From positions 225,512,070 through 225,576,069 of the forward strand of contig NC_081553.1 in NCBI RefSeq assembly GCF_963082655.1: 64,000 bases of DNA. The letters run 5' to 3'. How positions within the stretch are numbered: position 1 is the first letter of the stretch; each line of letters begins with the position of its first letter. Positions 1-11,040 of the stretch are shown piece by piece. Origin of the DNA: Stomoxys calcitrans (lineage: Eukaryota > Arthropoda > Insecta > Diptera > Muscidae). The position numbers and the translations under genes are program-made. The notes under the pieces were generated by a model that saw nothing but the letters and a program-made list of their open reading frames with translations, was not told where the DNA came from and did not search any database.

Positions 1-1044
1 CAGGGGAAATGTAATATGTAAGAATTTTTAATTTGCTAAAATTAGCATTTACTTCTAGTGTAGTGTGTAGTCATTCAACAAAAATTTTTAGATCCATTGA
101 TTTCCAAAGGAATTTGGATTTTATTCAAAAATAGCATTGCACTAAACTATCTTTTGTCAGATTCCATTTTAAATTCAAATTGCATTTTGCCATAACCCAC
201 ACTTTTCGTTGGCGAATAGTGTCAGAATTTTTACAAAATTGCCATGAAATGTAATGGGAAATATCCAAAAATTTTCTCCGTTTTCTCTTATCTCACTTCC
301 TATAAAAAAACGCCTACCATAGTTTTGGGTTGGGAAAAGTTTTAAGCATTTGGGCGAGTCAAAAAACAACGACAATATCCTTGACAGCTACAAAAACAAA
401 AAAAAAAAACATCAATGACAAATGCAATGAACCAACGAACGAACGAAAGATTGCTAATGTCATTGCAGGTTTTCAGTATTCTGCCCTCTGGCTTTAGCTT
501 TGGCACTTGCTGCCCGCCTCGATGGCCTTAAAACAAATGCCTGGCGAGGGCGAGAAAACAAAACTTTCAAGCAGGATACTCAAACAACAAATGCTAAGGA
601 AGGTGGGCGAACAACTGAATCTGTTTGTTGACCAAGTAGGTACAACAGCATCGGCTTTGAGACATTGTCCATTATGGCCCAAACGAGTTGAGAAAGAATA
701 AAAACTTTGGCACTAGCAGAAAAAAAAACGAGAAAAACGATACCTGTCCAAATAAACTTGGGCAAACAGTCAGCTGGAAAATGCATAATTTAATAATTTA
801 TAAGCGTAACATCAGAGGCAAATACCGAGGCTTACAAACAAACGGCCAATGGCAGCGACACCATGATATTGCCTGGGAAGGTAGATAGTTAGGAAATTGT
901 TGATAGCAAATAGTAATGCAGAAAAATACCGACAGCCCAGCACTTAGCCAAATTGTTGCTGACAGTGAGCATGAAAGGAAGAGAAAAAAAAAACAAATTC
1001 AAGGAATAATCATAGTACAAAAGAATACAAGTAAAAACTTGCAA
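1..1044. other. AT-rich non-coding stretch, no gene seen
   Basis: The region is AT-rich with short A-runs and no long open frame on either strand. The short frames present overlap each other on both strands and show no recognisable domain. I see no repeat family of the window here until the DINE-1-like end that begins near 1045. Confidence 0.6.
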
Positions 1045-1176
1045 AGTTCAGCCAAGACGAATCTTGGGAACTCACCACCATGGATTCTGCTGAAAATTTA
1101 CACACAATTTTACTCTACGAACCAAATTTCAGCAAAACCAGGCAAAACTTTAAGTTTCTAGGAATCGAACTGGATA

Positions 1177-1488
1177 CCATGGTAGCGCAGAGGTTAGCAT
1201 GTCCTCCTATAACGCTGAACGCCTGGGTTCGAATCCTGGCGAGACCATCGAAAAAAATTTTCATCGGTGAATTTCCTCTCCTAATGCTGGCAACATGTGT
1301 GAGGTACTATGGCCATGTAAAACTTCTCTCCAAAGAGGTGTTGCACTTTGGCACGCCGTTTGGAATCGGCTATAAAAAGGAGGTCCCTTATCATTGAGCT
1401 TCAACTTGAATCGGACTACACTCATTGATATGTGAGAAGTTTGCCCCTGTTCCTTGGTGGAATGTTCATGGCCGAAATTTGCATTTGC
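1177..1488 (+). mobile_element. tRNA-derived SINE, full length, with target-site duplication
   Basis: The 5' head looks like a tRNA-derived pol III promoter. It has an A box TAGCGCAGAGGTTAGC and a perfect B box GGTTCGAATCC. The body carries CTAATGCTGGCAAC, a TCTCCAAAGAGGTG block and TATAAAAAGGAGG, and the 3' end is GAAATTTGCATTTGC with no poly(A). The copy is flanked by a near-perfect duplication of about 17 bp (AGGAATCGAACTGGATA at 1160-1176, and at 1489-1506 with one extra G). This supports insertion by retroposition into the surrounding DINE-1-like element. Confidence 0.88.
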
Positions 1489-1841
1489 AGGAATCGAACT
1501 GGGATAATCGAGCGATTGATTTATAAGGGACCTACACCAAGTAATACACCAAATTGAGCCGGTTCTTGGCAAAGTTGTTAAAAGTCGTAACTAAGCACCA
1601 AGTGCAAAATTTTAGCCAAATCGGACAGAAATTGCGGCTTCCAGGGGCTCAAGATGTCAAATCGGGAGATCGGTTTACATGGCAGCTATAGCAGCTGGAC
1701 CATACATGGCACAGTTGTTGGTAATGGGAACAGAACACTAAATGCAAAGTTTTTTGCCAAATCGGATAATTACAGCGGCTTTCAAAAGTCAAAATGTCAA
1801 ATCGGGATATAGTTTTATATGGCAGCTATATCAGGTTGGAT

Positions 1842-2150
1842 GCCACCGTGGCGCAGAGGTTAGCATATCCGCCTATGACGTCAAGCGCCTGAGTTCAAAA
1901 ACCAGCGCAAACACCAGAATAAAATGTTCAGCGCTGGTTATCACCTTTCTAATGCTGGCTCTTCATTTGTGAGGTATCCTGTCATGCTAAGACTTTTCTA
2001 CCAAGTGGTGTCGCTATGCGGGATGCCTTTCGGACTCGGTCTAAAAAAGAAGGTCGCATGTCATTGAACTTAAATTTTAATCGGACTAAACTCGTTGATA
2101 TGAGAGAAGTATCCTTCGTTCCTTAATGGAATGTTCATGGGCAATTTTTT
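1842..2150 (+). mobile_element. tRNA-derived SINE, diverged copy
   Basis: The head reads GCCACCGTGGCGCAGAGG, then TTAGCAT and CCGCCTATGACG. The B box is decayed: GAGTTCAAAAACC replaces GGTTCGAATCC. The body and tail follow the family (CTAATGCTGGC, CCAAGTGGTGTCGC, CTTAATGGAATGTTCATGGG). It is more diverged than its neighbour at 1177, so it is probably an older insertion. Confidence 0.8.
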
Positions 2151-2944
2151 AGTATTTCAGCTCAAAGATGGAATTGGACCATACTTGGCACAGTTATTCG
2201 AGGTGATAACAGAACACTACTTGCAAAACTAGCCAAATTGGACAGAAGGGGTGGCTTTCAAGGACTCAAGGTAGCAAACAGGGAGAACGGCTTATATGGG
2301 AGCTATATCAGGTTTTAGAGCGATTTGGATCGCATTTGGCACAGTTGTTGGAAGTCGTAACAGCTATGTGCAAAATTTTAGCCAAATCGGACAAACATTG
2401 TGGCTTCCAAGGGCTCAAGATGACAAAGCGGGAGCTCGGTTTATATGCGAGCCATATCAAGTTATAGAATGATTTGAATCGTTCTACGTACAGTTGTTGG
2501 AAGTCGTAACCAAGCACTATGTGCAAAATTTTAGCAAAATTGGAAAAAAGGGGCGGCTTGCAGGGACTCAAGATGTCAAACAGGGAGATCGGTTTATATG
2601 GGAGCTATATTCAAAACTGACATGACATGGCCGATTTTCAATACTCAATGACCTAGATCAATAAGAAGTATCTGTGCAAAATTTCAGGCGTCTGGCTGTA
2701 TGCGATCGACCGCTTTCGTGATTTGGATAGACAGATGGATCGACAGAAGGACAGAGGGACAGATACTCCCAAATCGACTCGAATGTCGAGATAATCAAAA
2801 ATATACAAACTTTATGGGGCGGCAGATTAATATTTCGAGGTGGTACAAATGGAATGACTTGATAAGTAGACTCCCAATGCTATGCCCCCACTACAAGAAG
2901 AAAAAAAAAAAAAACAAAACCATTTACTATTATATTTTTATATC

Positions 2945-4235
2945 CACCCAACTTACTTACGTCTCAGTAGTTTGGTGGACTGCTATGGAGAAAAGGTGCA
3001 AAGTTAGGACCATACAACAAGTTCAGAGAACATGTTGTCTTGGCATAAGCGAAGTGATGAGTACCACGTCCAATAGGTCACCGGAGACTTTTCTAGATAT
3101 CCGCCCCATTTATATACAGCTCAAATGTGAGGCAGCCACTATGGCTATGAGACTTAAGGCAATGGGAGAATGGATTGAGGATGGCAGCAGCTCATAACAT
3201 CTCTCTTCAGCACGACACTATACCATCGATAAACACCGGTCCTTGATGGAGCTTCATAGCCAAAAATTTGATTAAGTTCATCGATGCACTGTTGTAAATA
3301 ATAATCGCACGAAAATTTTCACGATTTAATTCCATTTTTGGGTGAGATGAATCTTTTGAGTTACTGTAAACAACACAAATAACGCTCGTATGTTAAAACG
3401 TTGTGAGTACGTTTAACCTCAAAAATGTCAAGCTTTACGATAGAGCTATCAGTTGGCAAATTGCAACAGAAGAGTTGTACAATCCCGAAATATAAAAGGC
3501 AACCCTCGTAGTATTGCCGTCTGGAAGATCATGTTACACGGATGCATCAAAGCCAGGGGACAGAGTGGGCCAGGGGGTCAACATTAAGAACCCAGGGACT
3601 GAGATTTGTTTTAGACTGCCTGACTGGGCGATCACGGAAAGCGTGAGGTAGTGTGGCACTAACACGAGGACGTCGAGTGTGAACATCTTTGCGGACAGTA
3701 AAATGGTCATAAGGGCAATAACAAACAGGAGGGTAGGTCACGAACAGCCTTTAAGTGTAAGAAGGAGATTAACGCCTTCTCTAAGGATGGCATAATCCGC
3801 TCCGTTTGGGTGTCGGGCCATAATGGTGTTAGGGGGAATGAAAGTGCAGACGATTTGGCGGTGAAGGCCAGAGAACTGCCGTCGGCAAACTTGGTTAGCC
3901 CAAACGCACTCCGTTTTAAGGGAGTGGGCGACGAATGCGCATGTAACACTGTGGGGCAGCAAGACAGTCGGTAGGACGGCGAAAATCCTATGAGGTGATT
4001 TGGATCGTGGGAGGGCGAGGCTACACTGAAAAGCTATAAAGAAGTGGGTCTGCATAGCTTTTTGTATCACAACGGGACACACAGGACCACGAGCCCACTT
4101 ATGCAAAATCGGTGCGGCAAGTGATAGCATGTGAAGGGCATGTTGGGAAGATGATGAGACGTTGGAGCATTTCCTATGCCATTGCCCGGTTTTCGCGGCT
4201 AAAAGACACCGGTACTTAGGTGGGGACAAGTAGCA
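2945..4235 (+). pseudogene. Decayed non-LTR retrotransposon 3' region: RT thumb, RNase H, Cys/His tail
   Basis: This is the 3' part of the polyprotein of a RNase H-bearing non-LTR element (I/R1/LOA-like group). In the frame at 2953-3175 the translation contains YVSVVWWTAMEKR, then VQRTCCLGISE and PETFLDI, which is the region after the RT palm in this group. An RNase H follows: CYTDASK at 3532 (first catalytic Asp), IFADSKMVIRAI near 3685, and VWVSGHNGVRGNESADDLA from 3804. A TAG stop lies at 3649. The reading frame changes between 3691 and 3804 (around 3740-3765). The end EDDETLEHFLCHCPVFAAKR at 4147-4206 is the usual terminal Cys/His segment, with a stop at 4231. Because of the stop and frameshift it cannot make a working enzyme. 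The reverse-strand frame at 3738-4229 is a shadow of it. Confidence 0.85.
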
Positions 4236-4323
4236 ACTTAGAGTCGTGGTCTGGAAAACAATTTAGGATTTTGTAAATAGCACGGAATTCCTACTTTGAC
4301 AGCAGGTGCGATTTTATGTCAAA

Positions 4324-4918
4324 TACAAACAAATTTTGCCCATGAACATTCCACTAAGGAACAGAGGCAAACTTCTCACATATCAATGAGTGCAGTGCAG
4401 TCCGATTCATGATTAAGCTCAATGATAAGGGGCCTCCATTTTATAGGCGAGTCCGAACGGCGTGCCACAGTGCGACACCTCTTTGGAGAGAAGTTTTACA
4501 TGGCATAGTACCTCACAAATGTTGCCAGCATTGCAAATGCAAATTTTGCCCATGAACATTCCACTAAGGAACAGGGGCAAACTTCTCACATATCAATGAG
4601 TGCTGTCCGATTCAAGTTTAAGCTCAATGATAAGGGGCTTCCTTTTTATAGCAGAGTCCGAAGGGCGTGCCGCAGTGCGACACCTCTGTGGAGAGAAGTT
4701 CCCCTCCTAATGTTGCCAGCATTAGGAGGGGAAAACCACCGCTGAAAATTTTTTTTCTCATGGTCTCGACTGGTTTCGAACCCAGGCGTTCAGCGTAATA
4801 GGCGGACATGCTAACCTCTGCGCCACGGTGGCCTCCTTTTTTCTGATGGTCTCGCCAGGATTCGAACCCAGGCTTTCTGTGTTATAGGCGGACATGCTAA
4901 CCTCTGCGCTACGGTGGC
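4324..4918 (-). mobile_element. SINE trimer sharing one target-site duplication
   Basis: Three same-orientation SINE segments lie end to end, all reading on the minus strand. A headless copy spans 4327-4531, a nearly full copy with an internal deletion spans 4532-4832, and a head-only copy (B box GGATTCGAACCC in reverse, A box near the right edge) spans 4833-4918. The whole block is bracketed by GATTTTATGTCAAA at 4310-4323 and again at 4919-4932. One duplication around three segments suggests either insertion of a concatemer or template switching during retroposition. Repeated insertion at SINE ends is the alternative. Confidence 0.82.
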
Positions 4919-4932
4919 GATTTTATGTCAAA

Positions 4933-6481
4933 GACACTAAAATCCTGTTTTCTTTGCGAAATGGTTTTAAAATGTTAAGAAAATGATTTTTTGTTGTTGT
5001 AAGGCACCATGCTATGCCTTAGGAATTAAAAATTTGAGGATTTTTTTAACTTTGTTTCCACAAAAAAGGTCTCCAAATTTATAAAGGAGACTTCACTAAT
5101 ACAATAAAATTTTTTCCTTGTCCTTCATGGTTGATATTCCTTTTTTTTCTAAAATTCCTTTTTTTCTGCAATAAAATAAAAGTTCTCAAATGTCCATATG
5201 CCCCTTCGACATAAAATAAGACTAGAAAACTTGAGCAAAATTAAATTAAACATTAACTAACTTCTGGACGGCAGTGTAGTGTCAACATTTGTAGAAAAAC
5301 GAAACTGTTTTCATTGCAAAGTCTGAAACTAGAAGTTTGTCTCTAGTCTTTTCTATTATAAGACCTTTAGCTTTTTTTTTGTCTAAATGATGAGATAAAC
5401 AAACGCTCAAACATAAGGCTCTTAAAGTTCATAGTTTCCTAAAGCGGTTATTTTGATTTCGATGGTTCATTCTCACTCTTACTCTCTCGCTCTCTCTCTC
5501 ACTCTCTCACCCACTGAAAATTCATTTAGTTTTTGTTGCATTTGTGAATAAGTTTTTAGTGTCATATCGAGGACAGAGGGTTGAGCATGGCCAGAGAGCT
5601 TAAGCAAAAGGTATAAGAAATGCCTTGCACACACACACACACACATACACACACACAAATTAAATGTTGAAAAGTGTTAATGAGTTTTAATTATTTAAAG
5701 CGACAAAATTGTCTAAGCGTTTATAATGTTTTTCTTTCTCGCCTTGCCGCTTTGGCTTGTGCCATGTCAGTTAGTTGTTTGGCTGCAATTATTACCCTTT
5801 CTCTCTCACCCGCTCTCTCTCTCTCTCTCTCGTTGTATCTTTCGCTTTACTCAAACGATTGCAAATGCTGCAAGCCAAGTGTACATATTTCCCCTGTGGG
5901 GGCCTCTGCTACAAAACATCATCAGCCCTTAAGTCATGAGATTTTATATTCTCTTCCATTCACTTTATGCTCGAAGTTTTGAAGATTTTCTGCAGTTCGT
6001 TATTTTTGGCATGTCCAAGTCTTATAAATAATTTGTCAGGGGATTTAATTGCAGTGATTGTTAACTTTGCTAAACCCTCCAACATTGAGATGCTCTTCAG
6101 CAGGCGTGTGAGAAAATTCAAGGTGGTGTGTGTCTAATTGTGAGAGTGAACTTTACCCCAACAGTTTTTTGGAGGAATTTTTTGAAAATTCCAACTTAGA
6201 GTTGTAAATTAATAAAAGAAATCTACAGAAAGATTGGCTTAGTATGGCATTAAGGGGATTTAATTTAAAATGAAGAACTTAAGGATGAAAAGTAGTTGAG
6301 GATACTAAACGGATTTTTAAGATATTTAATTATGAATAGCCTTGCCTTTAGATAGTAAAGAGCACAGGCACACATTATGTTCAAACCTGTGGGCTTATGC
6401 TCTTGTTACTGTAATGTGAACTATTATGTGTATGTGGGTGTGTGTGTATCTACCACAACAGCTTTATATTTATAAAATTCT
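4933..6481. other. AT-rich non-coding stretch with microsatellites
   Basis: There is no convincing gene. Simple repeats are a CT-rich tract near 5477-5512, (CA)n at 5630-5657 and (CT)n at 5805-5832. The open frames over the CT-rich tract at 5674-5982 translate to Ser/Leu repeats and are low-complexity artefacts. Confidence 0.6.
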
Positions 6482-6765
6482 TATCAATTATACGCCACCT
6501 TGTTCCACAGGGTTCTCATTAAGATAACGTATACGCACCCATGGGTGTGGAATTTAATAAAACTAAGGAAAAATTTGATCAATTATACGCCACCTTGTTC
6601 TACAGGGTTCTCATTAGGATAACGTATACGCACCCATGGGTGTGGAATTTAACAAAAACTGAGGATAAATTTGATTGATTATACGCCACCTTGTTCCACA
6701 GGGTTATCATTAAGATAACGCATACGCACCCATGGATGCGGAATTTAATAAAACTGAGGAAATTT
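6482..6765 (+). repeat. Three tandem ~95-bp units with alternating ATACGCC / ATACGCACC motifs
   Basis: Units begin with TTATACGCCACCTTGTTC near 6488, 6583 and 6679, a period of 95-96 bp. Each carries a second motif, GTATACGCACCCATGG, about 42 bp further on, and ends with GGAATTTAA. The third unit reads CATACGCACC where the first two read GTATACGCACC. The same paired motif is found singly at many other places in the window. Confidence 0.88.
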
Positions 6766-6936
6766 TAGATTTTTTCCATAACTAGAGCGAAATTCAAGGA
6801 ATATCCAGCTAGATTATGAAAAACGGAGAAAAAATGAAATATACATCTAACTTCGTTTATGAAAATTACATTAAGAGTTAGTTTGACAAAAAAAAATGGG
6901 CTGAAGTTAAGATACCCACCAACTCGGATATACATA

Positions 6937-7174
6937 TTGGGTTGCCCAAAAAGTAATTGCGGATTTGTTAAAAGAAAGTAAATGCATTTTTAATAAAACT
7001 TAGAATGAACTTTAATCAAAATATACTTTTCTTACACTTTTTTTCTAAAGCAAGCTAAAATTAACAGCTGATAACTGACAGAAGAAAGAATGCAATTACA
7101 GAGTCACAAGCTGAAAAAAAATTTGTCAACGCCGACTATATGAAAAATCCGCAATTACTTTTTGGGCAACCCAA
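6937..7174. mobile_element. Mariner-type MITE, 238 bp, TA target site
   Basis: Both ends carry the terminal inverted repeat TTGGGTTGCCCAAAAAGTAA followed by TTGCGGATTTTT (about 32 bp). TA dinucleotides lie outside both ends (6935-6936 and 7175-7176). The TIR resembles the Hsmar1/MADE1-type mariner TIR. The interior has no transposase frame, so it would depend on a transposase supplied elsewhere. Four more copies occur in this window. Confidence 0.9.
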
Positions 7175-7311
7175 TATATTCTCTTTGTCTATATTCCATA
7201 AGGAGACATAAATTTCAACGAAATTGCGTACCAAATGTGCGTTTTGTGGGAACAAGGATTTAAATCTGGAGATCAGTCTGTGCAACAGACGTCAAGGGGT
7301 CCAACGAAATT

Positions 7312-7344
7312 CAAATGCAAATTTTGCCCTTGAACATTCCACCA
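7312..7344 (-). mobile_element. SINE 3'-end fragment
   Basis: The segment CAAATGCAAATTTTGCCC followed by TTGAACATTCCACC is the reverse complement of the SINE 3' terminus. Nothing of the body or head is present. Confidence 0.65.
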
Positions 7345-7516
7345 ACTCTGCTGCACTCAATATCGGTAAGTCTTTGAGACGGCCGGACGAATGTACGGTC
7401 TTTTAGGCAAAGGTCTGCGCCATCGTAGTAGCCGCAAGAGAAATTTTGGTAAGGGATCTATCGTCCGCAAAACTCAGGATTTATGTGGGCAGTATGGCGG
7501 CGCTTAAGGCCTTGTA

Positions 7517-8080
7517 TATGAAAAATTATAATAACTCATACGCACTATTGGACGCTCAGGGTATGTACACAGTTTTATAAAATTTTTCATTTAAATTTAT
7601 ACAGAAATTTTAAATCTTTATCTATAATTGTCTTCCTTCAATCTAACCTATCACCTACATTTAAAATAAAAATATTTTTATAAATTCCTTATTCAAAAAT
7701 CCCATTAAAATATATCATACGCACCCCATTACTTTGCATATGAAAAATTATAATAACTCATACGCACTATTGGACGCTTAGGGTATTTACATAATTTTAT
7801 AACATTTTTCATATAAATTTATACGGAAATTTGAAATCTTTTATCTAAAATTGTCTTCCTTCAATCTAACCAATCACCTACACAATATTTTTGTAAAATA
7901 AATTCCTTATTCAAGCATAAAAATCCCATTAAAATATATCATACGCACCCCATTACTTTGCATATGACAAATTATAATAACTCATACGCACTATTGGACG
8001 CTTAGGGTATGTACATAGTTTTATAAAATTTTTCATTTAAATTTATACAGAAATTTGAAATCTTTTACCTAAAATTGTCT
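7517..8080 (+). repeat. ~222-bp tandem repeat, about 2.5 units, containing CATACGCAC motifs
   Basis: Unit starts TATGAAAAATTATAATAACT at 7517 and 7739, and at 7963 with one change, give periods of 222 and 224 bp. Each start is followed by CATACGCACTATTGGACGCT. The repeated unit also contains ATATCATACGCACCCC just before the next start. The last unit ends near the AAATTGTCTTTCTT segment. Confidence 0.87.
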
Positions 8081-9339
8081 TTCTTTTTTACCTCTTACTT
8101 AAATTTTCTTTTAATTTCAGATTTTCTTGGGGATTCCATACAACTTTTGGCATCTAAATGCACAACCTGCTTAGCCTCAATGGCACTTTCTTAAATTTCC
8201 CATTAAAATCTCATAAATGTTTGCTTTTCATCAAGCACTAGCAAACTGCATGTATGTATGCATTTTCTGGAAGTTGCTGGTAACTGGCAATGGTGCAAAG
8301 AGATTTTTGGCATTGTTCCCTTAACACTATGGGACTTATGCATTTTGATTGGATGATTAATAATAAAATGCATAAAATATTAAATATATAGCGAGCAATA
8401 TATGCTGATATATGTTGTGGCATAATTTTACCACTATAGGTAAAGTGAGGTTAAAAGGAATGTAGAACAAAAGGAAAGTGACTCTCTCTCTGCCTCTCTT
8501 TGCTAATGTTATGCACATCACCTACATTTGCATTAGATGGCAATTTTTATAGGGGCCTAAGGGTTATAAGGGATATTTAAACGTTTGATTTAAGGCTATC
8601 TGGGCCTTTAGTTTTGATTGCTTGCAAAATCATTCATTTTAAGTTCTTTGTTATCTTTTAGTTTTAATATGAAATTTAGTATAATAACCCTGGGCCAAAA
8701 AGTTTCCTATATATGCTTTTGGTTTTTTTGATCATAATTTATTGTTTTCTTATAATTTTATAAACTTTAATGACTTTGTGTCTATGATAAAATAGCAAAC
8801 GATGACCAGAATACTTTTTCTTAAACATGTCTGATAGCAATTTTTTCCTTGATATATAAAAATAAACTTTATCTTGCCATAATAAAGTTAAACAACAACT
8901 TGAAGAAAATGAAGAAAAACCCAAACCTGAAGATAAAGACAAGCAAAGAGTCCTCACAAGACTTTGTGCATAAAACAATTCGCATGTATGCTATAATCTA
9001 TGGCACAAAGTGTACGAGTACACTGGGAAAAAGGAATATTAAATGAAAAAATCAAAGAACAAATTGCATGTTATTTAATTAAACAGTTTAATTAAAGGAA
9101 AAAAGTGTGAAAAAAATAATCACTAATCCCCATAATGATATGCCGATATATGTATATTATTATTATAAATTATCATACTAATATCCATCAATAATTGTTG
9201 TGGTATTGCTATTAATTATATGCCATATTACACTGTCATTTTATGTTATGGCTAAAATCCATTTAATCCCTTATTAGCTGTATAGCTGTGTTAAAAAATC
9301 AGAAATTATGTTATTAAATAACAAAAACAGCTTTTTGTA
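8081..9339. other. AT-rich non-coding stretch, nothing recognised
   Basis: The short frames at 8238, 8739 and 8849 overlap on opposite strands and look like chance AT-rich frames. I see no repeat family, RNA gene or coding signal here. Confidence 0.55.
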
Positions 9340-9349
9340 AAATATGTTA

Positions 9350-9475
9350 ATGGAAATCTGTTCAATGCACACATAAACTAAAGAAGTTTGAGTTAATCAT
9401 ACGTCACACTGTTCTTTTTTGCTGGAAAATTATTGTGAATCATACGCACCCAAGGCAGAATTTAAAAATTGAATC
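9350..9475 (+). repeat. Dispersed CATACGC-pair unit (copy a)
   Basis: The unit reads GTTCAATGCACACATAAAC, AAGAAGTTTGAGTTAATC, then ATACGTCACACTGTTC, and about 42 bp on AATCATACGCACCCAAGG with AGAATTTAAAA after it. The same string of words recurs at 12020-12130 and 12170-12290, so these are homologous copies. Confidence 0.8.
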
Positions 9476-9636
9476 AAGTTAAAGCTTGAAGGGTTGCATT
9501 TTATAAATGGATGATATCTTTCTAAAACGGTTTCTTTTTCTAAAACGGAATTTAAAAAAAGCCTATGCGATGTTATCCCATGATATCCCACCAAAGGATG
9601 GGGGCATATGAGATGTTCTCCCCATGATTTTTTAGC

Positions 9637-10450
9637 CACCAGCGAAGGATGGGGGTATATTTATTTCGTCGTTCCCTTTGCAACACATCGATGTATCCAC
9701 TTCCGACCCTATAAAGTGTATATACTCTTGATCCTCGTCGAAATCTAAGACAGTCTAGCCATTTCCGTCCGTCTATCCGTCCACCTGTCCGTTCGTCGGT
9801 TTTAGGCCCATTAAAGCCACATTTATTTTCCGAATTCGCTGAAATCTGGCGCAATGTGTTGCGCTAGGCTTCTCGATATTCGTACTGAGTATGGTCAAGA
9901 TCAGGCTTTATTTGAATATCACTGGCATATAGACCGGTCTCGCGATTTTAGGTCTTGGGATCGTAAAAGGGGCATTTATAATTAGATTTCGCTGAAACTT
10001 GGCATAGTGACCAATGTTAGTCTTTTTAAAGTCCGTGGCCAATATAGTTCCGATCGGTCTATATTTGGATATGCAAATGCAAATTTGCCCATGAACATTC
10101 CATTAGGGAACTGGGGCAAACTGCTCACAAATCAATGAGTGCTGTCCGATTCAATTTTAAGCTTAATGATAAGGGACCTTCTTTTTATAGTCCGAACTGC
10201 ATGCCGCAGAGCGACCCCTCTTTGGAGAGAAGTTTTTACATGGCAAATTACCTCACAAATGTCGCCAGCATTAGGAGGAGATAACCACCGCTGAAAAATG
10301 TTCTGATGTTCCTGCCAGGATTCGAACTCAGACGTTCATAGGCGAACATGCTAGCCTCTGTTGAACGATGGCCGGGTTTTGAGCCCATAAAAGACTTATT
10401 TATAAGCGATTTCGCTAAAAGTAGGCAAAGAGGTCTATGAATATAAAATC
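9637..10450 (+). mobile_element. DINE-1-like element, 5' part, interrupted by a SINE
   Basis: The conserved 5' block is clear: AAGGATGGGGGTATATTTAT, TTTGCAACACATCGATG, CCGACCCTATAAAGTGTATA, CTCTTGATC, then a short GTCC/GTCT tract at 9767-9798. The order of this block and of the GTCY tract matches DINE-1/INE-1. One or two internal units of the GCCCATAAAAGG type follow. The element is cut by the SINE at 10075-10374 and fades out near 10450, with no 3' hairpin seen. A damaged second copy of the start lies just upstream at 9590-9605. Confidence 0.75.
10075..10374 (-). mobile_element. tRNA-derived SINE, diverged
   Basis: Reading in reverse, the head has a B box visible as GGATTCGAACTC on the + strand and a damaged A box (CTGTTGAACGATGGCC). 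The body has TTTGGAGAGAAG and CATTAGGAGG, and the 3' end is TGCAAATGCAAATTTGCCC. It sits inside the DINE-1-like element at 9637. Confidence 0.8.
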
Positions 10451-10529
10451 TATTGTTGGATTGTGACTGTTCCGTTCCCGCTAGCCAGCAACGAACCCTA
10501 TATTGCTTGCCAACATCTCTAAAGTCTGC

Positions 10530-11040
10530 TTTAGTTGTTGGCGTTCGATAAGAGGTCGATAAGTACCTTGACACTACCAACCGGACACTGAGCCATAGGC
10601 CGCAAGGCGGCACTCATAGGAATACCGCACAATGACTTCTGTAGAAGTTGCCTAGATGCAGAGAAGACCATTGAGTACTTGCTGCGTTCATTTCCGGGTC
10701 TGCGGGGACGTAGGTTCTCCTTTCTGGGCAGCCGTTTTTCTGTGATCTGGGTGAACTTGCGAATGTACCTCTGGTAGGTCTCATGAAATTTTTTGAAGGA
10801 ACGGGAACAGGATTCCGACGGCGGGTGCCATAAGCTCCTGCGTGGGTACATCTGAGCTGGAGAGGGGATGGACGTTTTTTCACCCCTCGCTCGGGTTCTC
10901 CATTCTTCCTGTCTTTCTTTTATTTGTGTATTACCTCTAGTCTGAGGTCTCACATTTTCCTTCTCTTCCCTTTATTTCTAGGGTACCACAATGGGCCAGA
11001 CTGATCTCCTTTGGGGGACAACCACTCAACCTAACCTAAC
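10530..11040 (+). pseudogene. Non-LTR retrotransposon 3' end, second family
   Basis: The + strand frame gives NDFCRSCLDAEKTIEYLLRS near 10627-10686, the Cys/His terminal segment found after the RNase H of I/R1-like non-LTR elements. It is preceded by a GH...IGRKAA segment that also fits the family. Two stops follow (MYLW* and VS*). A roughly 200-bp 3' untranslated part then ends in CAACCTAACCTAACC. Its residues differ from the copies at 2945 and 29662, so it is a separate family. The reverse-strand frames here are shadows. Confidence 0.78.

Larger units (their letters stand above)
1045..2890 (-). mobile_element. DINE-1/INE-1-like (Helentron-derived) non-autonomous element, SINE-interrupted
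   Basis: The element reads on the minus strand. Its 3' side lies near 1055, where ACCACCATGGATTC follows a GAATCTTGGGA block that recurs at 29936. Its interior holds ~170-bp units with the shared words GCCAAATCGGA, GGTTTATATGGGAGC and GTTGTTGGAAGTCGTAAC. Its 5' side lies near 2720-2870 and carries a GACAGA/GACGGA tract, ATACAAACTTTATGGGGC and ATTTCGAGGTG. A microsatellite of GTCY type, a minisatellite core and a conserved 5' block fit DINE-1/INE-1 structure as known from Drosophila. SINEs interrupt it at 1177-1488 and 1842-2150. The outer limits are approximate. Confidence 0.65.

Noticed and set aside
3738..4229. 163-codon reverse-strand frame
   Set aside because: It is the antisense of the RNase H and Cys/His part of the decayed non-LTR element, which has clear motifs on the + strand.
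6937..7174. Possible mariner transposase gene
   Set aside because: The element is only 238 bp and has no transposase frame, as in the other four copies.
10531..10953. 140-codon reverse-strand frame
   Set aside because: It is a shadow of the non-LTR 3' end on the + strand, where the Cys/His segment is recognisable.
11020..11040. Telomere-like CCTAACCTAACC
   Set aside because: Only two or three repeats, at the end of a non-LTR 3' untranslated part; also at 29662. No array.
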